DNA of 64,000 bases from Bacteroidales bacterium (GTDB lineage: Bacteria; Bacteroidota; Bacteroidia; Bacteroidales; Paludibacteraceae). The stretch lies in assembly GCA_015061115.1 (NCBI GenBank), contig SUXE01000004.1, positions 62,001 through 126,000 of the forward strand, written 5' to 3'. The notes under the pieces were generated by a model. That model ran no database searches and was not told the DNA's origin. It saw only the letters and a list, made by a program, of their open reading frames with translations. This document shows, piece by piece, positions 27,993 to 37,584 of this stretch; position 1 is the stretch's first letter; each line of letters starts with the position of its first letter. The position numbers were made by a program, and so were the translations under genes.

Positions 27993-28385
27993 ATGGCATT
28001 TAGATCCACTTTGAATCTAGGCGGAAAAGAGTACGATGTACTCGACTGCAGTTATTCCCTAAAGCGTGATGTTGACTCTAAGGGTCGTCCATCTTCCAAC
28101 ATCTATGGTGGCAAAATCACAGTTAGAGTTGAGTCGACAGAAGACACAACCATTTTGGAGACAATGGTAAACCAGTTCAAACCATTCAATGGAAGTATTG
28201 AGTTCAAGAAAGGTGATGAGGAAGGCAAGATGAAGGAGCTTTCTTTCGAGAACGCTTACATCATCGAGTTTGCTGAAGGTATTGACATCGTAGGAACAGC
28301 CCCAATGTCAATCACAATCACGATTTCTGCACAGGTCATCAAGATCGGAGGCGCAGAATACGAGGAGAACTGGCCAAAGGCTTAA
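27993..28385 (+). CDS. hcp: T6SS Hcp/TssD tube protein, Bacteroidetes type
   Basis: This 130-residue protein matches the Bacteroidetes T6SS Hcp family (TssD): MAFRSTLNLGGKEYDVL start, a CSYSLKRDVDxKGRPSS segment, GGKITVRVES, and a C-terminal beta strand region ending NWPKA. Hcp hexamers stack as the inner tube and are fired into target cells. It has its own consensus promoter and a terminator, so it can be made in excess over the spike and effector genes downstream. No T6SS sheath, baseplate, ClpV or membrane-complex gene is within the window, so the apparatus must be encoded elsewhere. Confidence 0.92.
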   Translation: MAFRSTLNLGGKEYDVLDCSYSLKRDVDSKGRPSSNIYGGKITVRVESTEDTTILETMVNQFKPFNGSIEFKKGDEEGKMKELSFENAYIIEFAEGIDIVGTAPMSITITISAQVIKIGGAEYEENWPKA

Positions 28386-28398
28386 TCAAAAAAACAGA

Positions 28399-28428
28399 GG
28401 AGAAGGCTTAATTGCCTTTCTCCTTTTG
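28399..28428 (+). terminator. hcp terminator
   Basis: GGAGAAGGC pairs with GCCTTTCTCC (one bulge) around a 6-base loop and is followed by TTTT. It separates hcp from vgrG. The rest of 28429-28620 shows no clear promoter. Confidence 0.75.
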
Positions 28429-28620
28429 TTTTTAGAATCAGAGACAAATTGTAAATTGAGTACAGGTGTATGAAGACCTGTAAATTCATAAACTATTTGT
28501 AGTCATCACACTAAAATTACAGAACTTACAACAGAGAATCAAATCGCATCGGGAAATAGTGAATTATAACAGGTAAGATGATTATGCGGAAAAGTAATCT
28601 GTTGGTTTACAATCAAAAGA

Positions 28621-30489
28621 ATGTCACAAAATTTGAATCCGGTACAGCCTAAAGTATTGCTTGATGGGGAGAATATCTCTTTCGAGTCCTTAATTCTAGA
28701 ACAAAGTATGAATTCATGCCACAGATTTGAAGTGGTGTGTGAATTCATGTCCCAAAACGAGATGTGGCAGCAGACTCCGCAGAAACTGTTGAACCGTTTA
28801 GGTTCTCGAGCACTGATCACATTTGAGCATCGTGATTCAGGCACTCCGTATGAATTTTCAGGATGGGTGACAGATGTCCGTATAGACGCATGGGAGAGCG
28901 AGCCGGACTACGAGTTTCTTAACCACAGAAGCAACCGTGTCCATATCATAGGAGAGGGCGATATCGTGAAACTGAACGGCTCACGCGGAATGGATTCATT
29001 TGTCGACAGCCAGCTTAAATCAATAATCTCACAGGCGACGCAGAACACAGGTGTATCAGTGGAATGCGAACCTGTTTTTAACGGCGTCATCCCATATGTG
29101 ATGCGGTATAAAGAAAGTGTGTTCGACTTCCTTAACAGATTGTCGAGCACTTACAATGAAATGTTTTTCTATGATGGAAAGACAATAATTTTCGGTCAGC
29201 CAAGGAAAACACCAGAAGTGGCATTGACCTTCGACCATGATGTGTTCAGCCTATGTACACGAGCCTCAGCTGTTCCAAGCAACGTCGCAGCTTATGAATA
29301 TATCCATGAGACAGACAAGCAGGTATACGTGGAGGGATCTAAAGATTCAGGATCGGGACTGCTTACCAATGTGAAAGGATGTGCAGACAGGCTGTACGAT
29401 GACCGGGAGCTTGTCGCAAGTTCATCTCCAGTCACGTCTGATTCCGATTTGAAGACATTGCTCGACAAGAAGAGCAAGACGATAGGAGGCTCAATGCTCA
29501 GCATAGAGGGCCAGACACGCACATGCCAGGTGGTGTTGGGCGGAATAGTGGAAGTGATCTTCCCAAGCAAGATGAACGTTCCGTCGTTGGGCAGATACCG
29601 GGTGGTGGAGATTGTCCATAAGGTGGACAAGTCCGGCAACTACAGCAACCATTTTGTGGGCACACCGGCAAACAACGAGTTTATCACACAGAGATATTCG
29701 GGTAGCGTCAAGGCATACTCGGAGATGGCAACCGTGAGCAGCAACAGCGATCCCAAAGGATTGGGAAGAGTGCAGGTGCAGTTCGACTGGCAGAAAAGAT
29801 CCGGTAAGAGCACCAACTGGATCCGTGTGCAGACACCGGATGCGGGAGGCAGCGGCATGGCAAACCGAGGTTTGGTCTTCATTCCAGAGGAGGGCGATCA
29901 GGTGATGGTCGGATTCGAATATGGAGATCCGAGCCGTCCGTACGTCATGGGAAGCGTGTTCAGCGGAAGCACTGGAAAAGGAGGAGGCTCCGGCAACACC
30001 ACAAAAAGCATAATGACAAAAAGTGGCCACCAGATAGTGTTTGAGGATAACAACGACGACTGGGGCATAACAATATCCGACAAAAACGGCAACATTATCA
30101 AATTTGACACAAAAGACAAAAACATACAGGTGTCGGCAGGAGAAACCATCTCACTGCTCGCCAACAATATCAGCATCGACGCCGCACAGACAGTGTCGAT
30201 CAACGCAGGAGAAGACATCGTCCTGAACGCAAGCAAGGGATTGAACTCGTATGCCAATGAAAACATCAATTTTATGGCTGGCGAGGATGTATCTGTTACT
30301 GCAAAAAACATCACAACGACAGCATCTGAAAATTCCAAACACAATGCTGATGCGTTGTCCCTATTATCTGAGTCTGAAATCGAGATGAACTCAAAGAAGA
30401 TCGGAATAGACAGCACAAAGGAGAATCTTGTCCTATCCACAGGAGGAGATGTTGATGCCAAGGCAAAAGGAAAAGTCAATCTGTTCTAA
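28621..30489 (+). CDS. vgrG: T6SS VgrG/TssI spike protein
   Basis: This 622-residue VgrG is the trimeric needle tip of the T6SS. The first ~370 residues look like the gp27-like base with YKESVFDFLNRL and YNEMFFYDG. The gp5 OB-fold follows with GRVQVQFDWQ, WIRVQTPDAG, GLVFIPEEGDQVMVGFE and GDPSRPYVMGS, all typical VgrG signatures. From about residue 460 a short-period beta-helix repeat (IxxxAGExIxL-like) forms the spike shaft. No extra enzymatic domain is attached, so it should be a structural carrier. A gene of unknown function and the DUF4280 effector follow within 20 bases each, so all are likely cotranscribed and loaded together. Confidence 0.92.
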   Translation: MSQNLNPVQPKVLLDGENISFESLILEQSMNSCHRFEVVCEFMSQNEMWQQTPQKLLNRLGSRALITFEHRDSGTPYEFSGWVTDVRIDAWESEPDYEFLNHRSNRVHIIGEGDIVKLNGSRGMDSFVDSQLKSIISQATQNTGVSVECEPVFNGVIPYVMRYKESVFDFLNRLSSTYNEMFFYDGKTIIFGQPRKTPEVALTFDHDVFSLCTRASAVPSNVAAYEYIHETDKQVYVEGSKDSGSGLLTNVKGCADRLYDDRELVASSSPVTSDSDLKTLLDKKSKTIGGSMLSIEGQTRTCQVVLGGIVEVIFPSKMNVPSLGRYRVVEIVHKVDKSGNYSNHFVGTPANNEFITQRYSGSVKAYSEMATVSSNSDPKGLGRVQVQFDWQKRSGKSTNWIRVQTPDAGGSGMANRGLVFIPEEGDQVMVGFEYGDPSRPYVMGSVFSGSTGKGGGSGNTTKSIMTKSGHQIVFEDNNDDWGITISDKNGNIIKFDTKDKNIQVSAGETISLLANNISIDAAQTVSINAGEDIVLNASKGLNSYANENINFMAGEDVSVTAKNITTTASENSKHNADALSLLSESEIEMNSKKIGIDSTKENLVLSTGGDVDAKAKGKVNLF

Positions 30490-30506
30490 TTTTAAGTGAA
30501 GGCGAC

Positions 30507-31352
30507 ATGATAATAGAGTTGAAAACAGATATAGCGGCAAAAGAATACTCCGTGGAGAAACGCATCGAAATAACGGATGCACGACACGACGGCAACACCC
30601 AAGTCGCACAATATACAGAAGACATAACAGTCAGCATCGACAACACCCAACCCACAGGAATAATAGCAAAGGTGGAGAGGAACAACGTTAAAAAAGACGG
30701 GAAAGCACATCCTCAAAATCCTATCGACCACTATTTTATAAAGTCCGGCGAGGCATTAAACAAACTTGATTTGCTACTCTCCGCGGATGGCAGAATCATA
30801 AAAGTAGAGAACAGAGATGAGATTCTCAAAAATTGGGAATACACAAAAATATATCTTGACAACTATTTTGTCAGCGACGACGATAATGTGGAGTCAACCA
30901 TAAAAGGTTGGACAAAACAGATTGACGCTGTAATAAAAGACGAAGCGAAGTATTTGCATTCCGTCGAAACCGATTTGCTATACAACCGCTTCTTCTTTGG
31001 CTATTGGCTTGATTACGGAGATAACGGACAACACATCAAAACCCAGATTTTTCCAGCCATTTTCGGAAATGCGAAAACCGTATTGACCGAAGTGTTGACA
31101 GTATCGGAAAAAGACGGCAAAAGAAAAATAGATATAATCGGAAGTTTGAACAGAGAAGCCTCCGACATGACTGCGATTGCAGAGTCGTTGGGCATGGACG
31201 AGTCACAAATCGAGGGTTTGTCAATTTATCTGAAAGGGGAATGTCAGACAGACGGTTTCGGACACATTGAGAAGATAGATTTGAAAGCTGAAGCAAAATT
31301 AGCGGACAGTGATTTTAGAAGAATTTATTGTTTGATTGTAAATAGGAAATAA
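30507..31352 (+). CDS. Unrecognised 281-aa protein between vgrG and the T6SS effector
   Basis: I do not recognise this family. The protein is soluble, with no signal peptide or membrane segment. It has charged N-terminal strands, a conserved-looking middle with YNRFFFGYWLDYG, and a C-terminal GSLNREASDM...CLIVNRK region. It lies 17 bases after vgrG and 9 bases before the effector gene. In many T6SS clusters the gene between the spike and the cargo encodes an adaptor or chaperone that loads the effector onto VgrG (Tap/DUF4123, EagR/DUF1795 and DUF2169 are the known classes). No motif of these is evident here, so the adaptor role is inferred from position alone. An additional small effector or spike component is the alternative. 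Confidence 0.75.
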   Translation: MIIELKTDIAAKEYSVEKRIEITDARHDGNTQVAQYTEDITVSIDNTQPTGIIAKVERNNVKKDGKAHPQNPIDHYFIKSGEALNKLDLLLSADGRIIKVENRDEILKNWEYTKIYLDNYFVSDDDNVESTIKGWTKQIDAVIKDEAKYLHSVETDLLYNRFFFGYWLDYGDNGQHIKTQIFPAIFGNAKTVLTEVLTVSEKDGKRKIDIIGSLNREASDMTAIAESLGMDESQIEGLSIYLKGECQTDGFGHIEKIDLKAEAKLADSDFRRIYCLIVNRK

Positions 31353-31361
31353 CAGACAGGT

Positions 31362-34300
31362 ATGGCAACGGATGTAGAAAAAGGACAACAATATGTGGTG
31401 GACGGTGCGATTTTTAAGTGTGATTGTGGAAGTGCGCCATGTCAGATAACAGCAATTTCAAACCAAAAGGTAAAGGCTCAAGGCAAAGCAATTGTGACGG
31501 ATAAGGATGTCACATTCAAGTTGCCTTCCGCTCCTTTTGTGACATGCTCGAAGAACACACAGACACCTCCTACATGTGTTTATGCGAATGGAATATGGAA
31601 AACCCAAACGACCGTGCAGCAAGGCGACCAAAATGCAATCGTAGAAAAGAGCATTATGAATTGTCCTGTGTTTGGAGGAGAGATAAAATGCATATACACC
31701 GGACAAGTACAATCCGTTTCTGCACCAGAGTTAGCCGAATTTAAGATAGAGAAACTCAGTAATTTTCCTTTGGCGTTGGTTGTGACGTATAATACTCCAT
31801 CAAAAGAAGACACTCCTCAGAAAACATCCGGAGTCAATGCCGTCTCCGTTTCCCCACAGACATTCAGAGCCGGAGAGGAGATAATCATCCATGCCTTTAA
31901 GAAAAGCGACAAAACTGAAGAACTAACCGCACCCAAACATGTCAATGTGGTTGTGTTCTCGACCAAAGAGGTGGAAGAGACGAAAGGAACTGGGAAAAAA
32001 GCAAAGACCGAAAAAGTCAAATATATTGACAAATTGATGACGTTCAAAGAAGTGTGTCCACCTTTCAAAATCAAACTCAACGACCCCGGAAAATACTCTA
32101 TTGAAGCCGGATCGGATGGCATTCTGACCGGAGACCGTAATGTCAAGGGATATAATAATATAGACATTCAAAAGCCTTTGATAAAAGGCAAAAACATAAT
32201 TCCTCCGATGTATAAAAGTTGCACCGTAGACTTGGAAATCATCAGTGGTAACAGCATCACCGGCATCAAAAAAGTCGGGGATAAAAAAGCTATTTCCGAC
32301 ACTGTAATTGTATATGTCAAGCAAGGAGGTTCAGCCGTATTCACTCCTGAATTCAAGTTGGATTATAATCCTGATTTCGAATTGCTTAAATGTTCGGTCA
32401 CAAAAAAGAACGGTGAAAGTGTCTTAGAGGAGGAATATAAATTCGACGAGGGCGGACACCGCCTTACACTTACACCGTCGAACGCGGAAGTGGATTATAA
32501 AATCACATTTTCCCTATACAAAAAGACAAATGATATTGTCGAAGAGACCCCGATGAGTGAAATGGGTATACATGTCCATTCATACAACGAGGCGGTGCTT
32601 TACGCATACGTGCCTGGAGTTTCCAAAAGCTCAGCAAACGGGAACACCACATTAAGAAGACCCGGAGACACAATGGTCTTCACTGTGAAACAAAAGGATG
32701 ACAATGCGAAAGATCTTGACAAAATCGTATGGAGCGTAAAAAAGGACGGCAAACTTCTAGAGACGGACATTAAGGGAGAGATGATCCTTTATAAATTCAA
32801 GCAAGAAGGCATCTACACGATCATCGCCGATCTGAAAAACACGTTGCTCTCAAATGGAGGAGTAAAGGGGTCTGTCCTTACAGATTTTGATGAGGAGTTG
32901 ACCGATTCAAATGACAAAAACATAACCATACTTGATGGAGTACAGAAAAATCTGGTCAACGAAGAAGGGGAAGGAAAACATGTCAATACAATAAATGGTG
33001 GAAACCATAAAGAAAGAATCATTACCCACAAGTTGGAGATTTCTCGCAACAAAGTGACCAATGTATCATTAGGCTCAACCAACGGATTTAGATACGTGGG
33101 TGTGCGATACCCGATTAATCTGTCGTTCCTTTTCGGGGACGCGACATTTTATGAAGAGAAAAAAGATGTGAAACTCTCATGTGAAAGCCCGAATGTGGTC
33201 TTTCAAAACGGTATGTTTATAGCAAATAAACCGGGAGACTACATCATCAACGCGACACTTAACGACACTGTGTGCAAGTCACAGCCGGTCAAGATCAAGG
33301 ACACTGAATTCTCAAAATGGGAGTTCTGTGATTCAGAAAAGAAAAAGATCAGTTATATCGGCAGAAACATGAAGTTCGGTGTCAACGCCGCTGTGCCAGC
33401 ATGGGCACAAACGAGCGGTGACGATAGCAAACAAAAAAGGACAATCAGAGTAGCTATCTTCTGCAAGAACAAAGCATTATGTTCATTCAAGACGGAGATC
33501 GACAATACAGGAACCTTCCATGTTGGGAACATAGATGTTGAAAAAGATATCATTGAAAACGCAAAAAACATTGTCTCTTTTGACGGACATCAGGATTTAA
33601 TCATTACTTTTGTGGTGTATGATTATCCTTCGAAACAGGTGAAAAATTTGTCGTTTAGCAAAGTCGGTTATGGTTTGTTTTCCACACACGTGAATCTTAC
33701 GGTAAAGAGCAAACCGTTTATAGATGGATATTTTGCGGATAAGAATGGAAAGAAGCTTTTAAAAATTATAAGTTATGACAACGAAGCTTTCGTCCGTATT
33801 CAGGCATTGAATATTAAGAAGGATTTGGTTCGAAAGATGAAACTTCGTGTATATGAAAACACATCTGGAATAGACCCTATAGTTTACGAATTCGATAAGG
33901 AGATTGTACTTAATGAGTCAGGAGTCGCAGAAATACAAATTCCAATCAACAAGGATGGAATAAAGAAAGAAGACCATGGGGACAGTAATCTCCCACGTCT
34001 GTTCTATTTTAGACTAATGGAATCTACTGATGATAATATATTTGATTTTTCCAAGTGGCCTTTGGTCGACGGACTATATGAGATGTTCGTCTATCCGAAG
34101 TCATTAAGAGACGTGTACAACTTCGACATTAATCAAAATTCGTCATCGATTAAAGAAGAAGCAGAGAATAAGCGTCAAGGAAAGAATCACGATTCTGACC
34201 TTCTTGACAAAACAAGAAGTTACATCTATCAATTGAAAATAGGATCTCCTCAGAAAGATGACAAAGATTATATCAACACATATAATAATTTGGCTCCTGT

Positions 34301-36008
34301 GGTGGTGGGAGAAGATTGGGAAGAGGAGGAGAAGAAGGCTGAAAGTGGATGCAAGTGCCCAAGATGTAATGAAGAGGCTGATAAAATGCTCGTTCGTGTA
34401 AAGAATGCAGGAATATTCAGTTCAAAAGCAGAAGACAAACTAAAAATTATTTGTGAGACCTATTGCAAATACATGAGGCAACTCCATATGGATACATGCT
34501 GGATTAAAGCTCATTTCTTTGCTCAAATTTTCGTGGAATCAGGAAAGGATATTGAGGCTCACGCTGAAGATTTAAGTAGATACGAAAGAGATACTCCAGG
34601 CAATAAGAATACATTAGAAAACATATTTGCATCTAGAATATTTGAAGGAAATTATGTTGGAGAAGGAGAAAATCGTCATTGGGAGTCTGTACACAACTAT
34701 TCTAAAGATATGAAAGACAAGGTTTCCAATGACAATAGAGTTTACAGAACTGACAATGATGCACAAAATAGAATTGATAAGATCTATTCAACAACAAAAT
34801 TCGGCACAACTCAACGAGATGTCGCAATTGCTAATTTTGTATATGATGGCGTGAATGGCAACAAAAAAGGTACTCAGGATGGTTCGATATATAAAGGAGG
34901 AGGATATATCCAAATCACAGGAAGACAAAACTACCAAAATATTGCCAGTACTATCAACGCGATTATCGCTGAAGAAGACCGAAAAAACTTCGATTTAATG
35001 AAAGGAGCAAAGGAACTAAATGGCAATGTTGCACTTTCCACTCTTGCGTCGATGGTGTATTTGTATCGAAGAAACATCTACATGAGATTATATGTAGACG
35101 AGAAAATGTCGTATGTTGCCAATGGACAAGAAAATACATATTTCGTAAACAAATTGGTGGGCAAAAAGTGTTCTAAGAAAATAATCGATGAAAAGACCAA
35201 AAAGGAAACTGATTCAACAAACTATAAAGAAAAGCAGAAGGCTTTTGATAAATTAGCGAAAGCATTTGAGGTTGACAATTGCGATTGGGGAGAAGAATTC
35301 ACCGATTCTACTGAAGATAAAAACATCTATCGAATCGATTTAGATAAGTTTTCTTTTTTTCAGTATCAAAAGAATAACAACTCTAATAAATATGTTTACA
35401 AAATGTATAACAAAGGAGAAAAGATTAGAGAGTTTGAGTTTACAGCACAAAATCTTCAACATAGAAATGGATTGCTAGCTATTCCATTTCCAGAAACTAG
35501 CGAAGATGCAGAAAAAAACGCTATTTTTAACAATCCTAATTTTAAGAACCTTCCTAAATGGGGAAGATATAGTCCAGCCGATGGAAATAAGCGTCCAGAA
35601 AGTGACAATTGGGCTAATCCCGTCACTTGTGCCGCATTGTTAGGATTCTTTTATTCACTTCCTTTGAATGATTATTCTGGGTATCTTTACTACAATGACA
35701 TTACGGTCAATGGAAATCCAGATGGTCATCGTGGACATAAAAATGGTGATGATATTGACATCAGATACCCTGGAAGTAAAAACGGAGGAATTAAGGAGAC
35801 TTGGGATAAAGTAGTTAAAGACTATTTTGAAGGCGATGAATCTAGATTCATTAAAGTATTGGAAAATATCTTAACAGTGGCCAACAAGTGGAAGTTCTCT
35901 AAAAATTGGGTACATAAAGGAAAAATTGTAAAAGGATCTAATAATGGAAACCCTCACCATGACCATTTCCATTTAGGTAATGAAATGTATTTACAAATAC
36001 CAAAATAA
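31362..36008 (+). CDS. T6SS DUF4280 (PAAR-like) effector with GH19-like and MepA-like domains
   Basis: This 1548-residue polymorphic toxin begins with a DUF4280 PAAR-like cap (about 1-120; paired cysteines in CDCGSAPC and PFVTCS), expected to sit on VgrG. Residues ~150-1000 are beta-rich, Ig-like linker modules. Residues ~1040-1250 resemble glycoside hydrolase 19: HFFAQIFVESG with candidate catalytic E1059, and GGGYIQITGRQNY near 1180. The C-terminus is a LAS/M74-type metallopeptidase with GHRGHKNGDDIDIR (H1459, D1466) and HHDHFHL (H1535, H1537), the pattern of murein endopeptidase MepA. It would thus cut both glycan and peptide bonds of target peptidoglycan. By eye the 3' part is more AT-rich than the 5' part. 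Two lipoprotein genes follow as likely immunity. The individual matches are by motif only. Confidence 0.85.
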   Translation: MATDVEKGQQYVVDGAIFKCDCGSAPCQITAISNQKVKAQGKAIVTDKDVTFKLPSAPFVTCSKNTQTPPTCVYANGIWKTQTTVQQGDQNAIVEKSIMNCPVFGGEIKCIYTGQVQSVSAPELAEFKIEKLSNFPLALVVTYNTPSKEDTPQKTSGVNAVSVSPQTFRAGEEIIIHAFKKSDKTEELTAPKHVNVVVFSTKEVEETKGTGKKAKTEKVKYIDKLMTFKEVCPPFKIKLNDPGKYSIEAGSDGILTGDRNVKGYNNIDIQKPLIKGKNIIPPMYKSCTVDLEIISGNSITGIKKVGDKKAISDTVIVYVKQGGSAVFTPEFKLDYNPDFELLKCSVTKKNGESVLEEEYKFDEGGHRLTLTPSNAEVDYKITFSLYKKTNDIVEETPMSEMGIHVHSYNEAVLYAYVPGVSKSSANGNTTLRRPGDTMVFTVKQKDDNAKDLDKIVWSVKKDGKLLETDIKGEMILYKFKQEGIYTIIADLKNTLLSNGGVKGSVLTDFDEELTDSNDKNITILDGVQKNLVNEEGEGKHVNTINGGNHKERIITHKLEISRNKVTNVSLGSTNGFRYVGVRYPINLSFLFGDATFYEEKKDVKLSCESPNVVFQNGMFIANKPGDYIINATLNDTVCKSQPVKIKDTEFSKWEFCDSEKKKISYIGRNMKFGVNAAVPAWAQTSGDDSKQKRTIRVAIFCKNKALCSFKTEIDNTGTFHVGNIDVEKDIIENAKNIVSFDGHQDLIITFVVYDYPSKQVKNLSFSKVGYGLFSTHVNLTVKSKPFIDGYFADKNGKKLLKIISYDNEAFVRIQALNIKKDLVRKMKLRVYENTSGIDPIVYEFDKEIVLNESGVAEIQIPINKDGIKKEDHGDSNLPRLFYFRLMESTDDNIFDFSKWPLVDGLYEMFVYPKSLRDVYNFDINQNSSSIKEEAENKRQGKNHDSDLLDKTRSYIYQLKIGSPQKDDKDYINTYNNLAPVVVGEDWEEEEKKAESGCKCPRCNEEADKMLVRVKNAGIFSSKAEDKLKIICETYCKYMRQLHMDTCWIKAHFFAQIFVESGKDIEAHAEDLSRYERDTPGNKNTLENIFASRIFEGNYVGEGENRHWESVHNYSKDMKDKVSNDNRVYRTDNDAQNRIDKIYSTTKFGTTQRDVAIANFVYDGVNGNKKGTQDGSIYKGGGYIQITGRQNYQNIASTINAIIAEEDRKNFDLMKGAKELNGNVALSTLASMVYLYRRNIYMRLYVDEKMSYVANGQENTYFVNKLVGKKCSKKIIDEKTKKETDSTNYKEKQKAFDKLAKAFEVDNCDWGEEFTDSTEDKNIYRIDLDKFSFFQYQKNNNSNKYVYKMYNKGEKIREFEFTAQNLQHRNGLLAIPFPETSEDAEKNAIFNNPNFKNLPKWGRYSPADGNKRPESDNWANPVTCAALLGFFYSLPLNDYSGYLYYNDITVNGNPDGHRGHKNGDDIDIRYPGSKNGGIKETWDKVVKDYFEGDESRFIKVLENILTVANKWKFSKNWVHKGKIVKGSNNGNPHHDHFHLGNEMYLQIPK

Positions 36009-36015
36009 AAGTTCT

Positions 36016-37356
36016 ATGACAAAACTATCTAAAAAATCTTTTTTCGTTTTTTTTATGGCATTGTTTTCTGCTTGTAGTTCAACTATAAATAATGGCACAA
36101 AAGAAATAGATTCAAATAATAACGCAATGAGTACAGAAAGAATTTATCCTGACAGTTTGACGCCAATTCAAAAGAGTTGTGTTGAAAAAGCATACTATTA
36201 TGCCACAGATCCTAAATATGATTCATGGGAAATTGGACCTTGGGATGTAGATGATTTAATGACAAAAGATGAAAAAGATGCATTAATTGAATTGGCAATC
36301 TGGAATTATAGGAAAATATACAAACCAATCGAAAACAAAGTTTTTAACAAAAGAATTCGGACTGTATTTGGCTATGACTTTGATTCTCTTGCCCAAATGT
36401 CAGGAAAAAAGCAAACTGATAATTTAATATCTCTTTGCTCACCAAACCCAGATATAGAATTTTTGATTTCTAAAAAAGCAAACGTTATCATATTTTGGCA
36501 AAATTTATTTATCAATTTCAAAGAGTATGATAACATCAGTTCATTTTATCCATCTGATAGAACAGATAGTATCTCAGTTGGCAACAATCAAATTTCTAGT
36601 TTAGACTACCTCTATCACCTCAACAATTATCTCTTTAATGAGGCGAATGTGTCACGCACATGGCTAATAACCAACGACAAATATTTCATGTCACACTTGT
36701 TGATCCAATACGGTTACGATGGAGACAATGAAATCAACAAGATGGTTTTGAAAAAGAATCGTGACAATGATGTTGAGATCATAGACATGCCTGTGGCTGC
36801 ATTCCATGTGTATCCTGATGGGAAAGTCAAAATATTGGATGGCTTGCTAAAGTCTGCCGCTGAATTATCGACAGCTGATTGTGCCGACTATTTTGAATGG
36901 GCGACCTCCATAGTAGATAGATTCAATGCATCCGCATTCTACAAAGAAGCTCCATCAGACGACTATGATCGCAGCAATCCATTAGAAGTCGAATACCATC
37001 GTTACAGTCAAAAAATTCATAACTTGACTACGTCCCAGCGTCGTGAGATTATAGCACACATCGTCAACTACATGTTGCCAGTGTATGGAAAATATATTGA
37101 TGGCAACATGAGTTATGGAACCCAAAGTTTGGATTATGGTGATCTTCGTATTATCGATTGTTTCTGGAATGCAATCACGTTTGACCATGAACTTATTGCT
37201 GAAATAGAAAAGAATAATTACTATGGTCTTCCTAATTTGGAATCGTTGATTTCTTCAATGAAGAATTTCAAACCTTTCTATAAAGAAGAGACTAATGAAT
37301 TCGAGCCATGGGAATATGTTCCTATGCGATACCGACAACAAAATTTAGAAGAATAA
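36016..37356 (+). CDS. Lipoprotein, candidate immunity protein 1
   Basis: This 446-residue lipoprotein starts at the ATG at 36016, just 7 bases after the effector stop; an upstream ATG at 35980 overlaps the effector and would spoil the signal peptide. The signal is KKSFFVFFMALFSAC with the lipidated Cys in a LFSAC lipobox. The rest is acidic, largely helical and without a recognised domain. A related lipoprotein follows, sharing a C-terminal NNYYGLPN-type motif and an FNEANVSRTWL-like segment. Because the effector attacks peptidoglycan, an immunity protein should sit in the periplasm, which fits a lipoprotein encoded immediately downstream. This role is inferred; no immunity family is recognised. 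DNA is AT-rich here. Confidence 0.8.
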   Translation: MTKLSKKSFFVFFMALFSACSSTINNGTKEIDSNNNAMSTERIYPDSLTPIQKSCVEKAYYYATDPKYDSWEIGPWDVDDLMTKDEKDALIELAIWNYRKIYKPIENKVFNKRIRTVFGYDFDSLAQMSGKKQTDNLISLCSPNPDIEFLISKKANVIIFWQNLFINFKEYDNISSFYPSDRTDSISVGNNQISSLDYLYHLNNYLFNEANVSRTWLITNDKYFMSHLLIQYGYDGDNEINKMVLKKNRDNDVEIIDMPVAAFHVYPDGKVKILDGLLKSAAELSTADCADYFEWATSIVDRFNASAFYKEAPSDDYDRSNPLEVEYHRYSQKIHNLTTSQRREIIAHIVNYMLPVYGKYIDGNMSYGTQSLDYGDLRIIDCFWNAITFDHELIAEIEKNNYYGLPNLESLISSMKNFKPFYKEETNEFEPWEYVPMRYRQQNLEE

Positions 37357-37366
37357 CGCTCAAAAA

Positions 37367-37570
37367 ATGAAAGTTATACTATTAGTTCAATTCATATTGT
37401 GTATCCTGTTTGTGACCTCTTGCACCAACAAACAAGAGACAATAACAGATGACGGCCGAGAAGAGAAATTCGAATACTCTGGTTTAATTCAGTACGATTC
37501 CTGCTATTGGATTTACAATCCATTAGTTGGAAACGGTAGAGGAAATAAAAACATTGATGATTTTTTTTAA
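37367..37570 (+). CDS. N-terminal piece of lipoprotein 2, split at a T8 run
   Basis: This 67-residue frame encodes a lipoprotein signal (LVQFILCILFVTSC) and about 48 mature residues, then stops inside TTTTTTTTAA. The next frame is shifted by one base and is open from 37561, directly after a TGA, reading FFLTETDTMESELL into the following gene. With nine T instead of eight, the two pieces would make one lipoprotein of about 488 residues, close in size to the paralogue upstream. It therefore looks like one gene broken by a homopolymer: a slippage-controlled switch, a real pseudogene, or a sequencing error. It starts 10 bases after lipoprotein 1. Confidence 0.7.
   Translation: MKVILLVQFILCILFVTSCTNKQETITDDGREEKFEYSGLIQYDSCYWIYNPLVGNGRGNKNIDDFF
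37561..37568 (+). repeat. T8 homopolymer at the frame break
   Basis: Eight consecutive T lie exactly where the reading frame of lipoprotein 2 breaks. Gain of one T, or a -1 ribosomal slip, would fuse the two frames. Confidence 0.85.
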
Positions 37571-37584
37571 CTGAGACTGACACA

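Noticed and set aside
31860-34300. Additional enzyme domain in the middle of the effector
   Set aside because: Sequence is beta-rich with scattered Ig-like patterns and no catalytic motif I can name; described only as linker modules.
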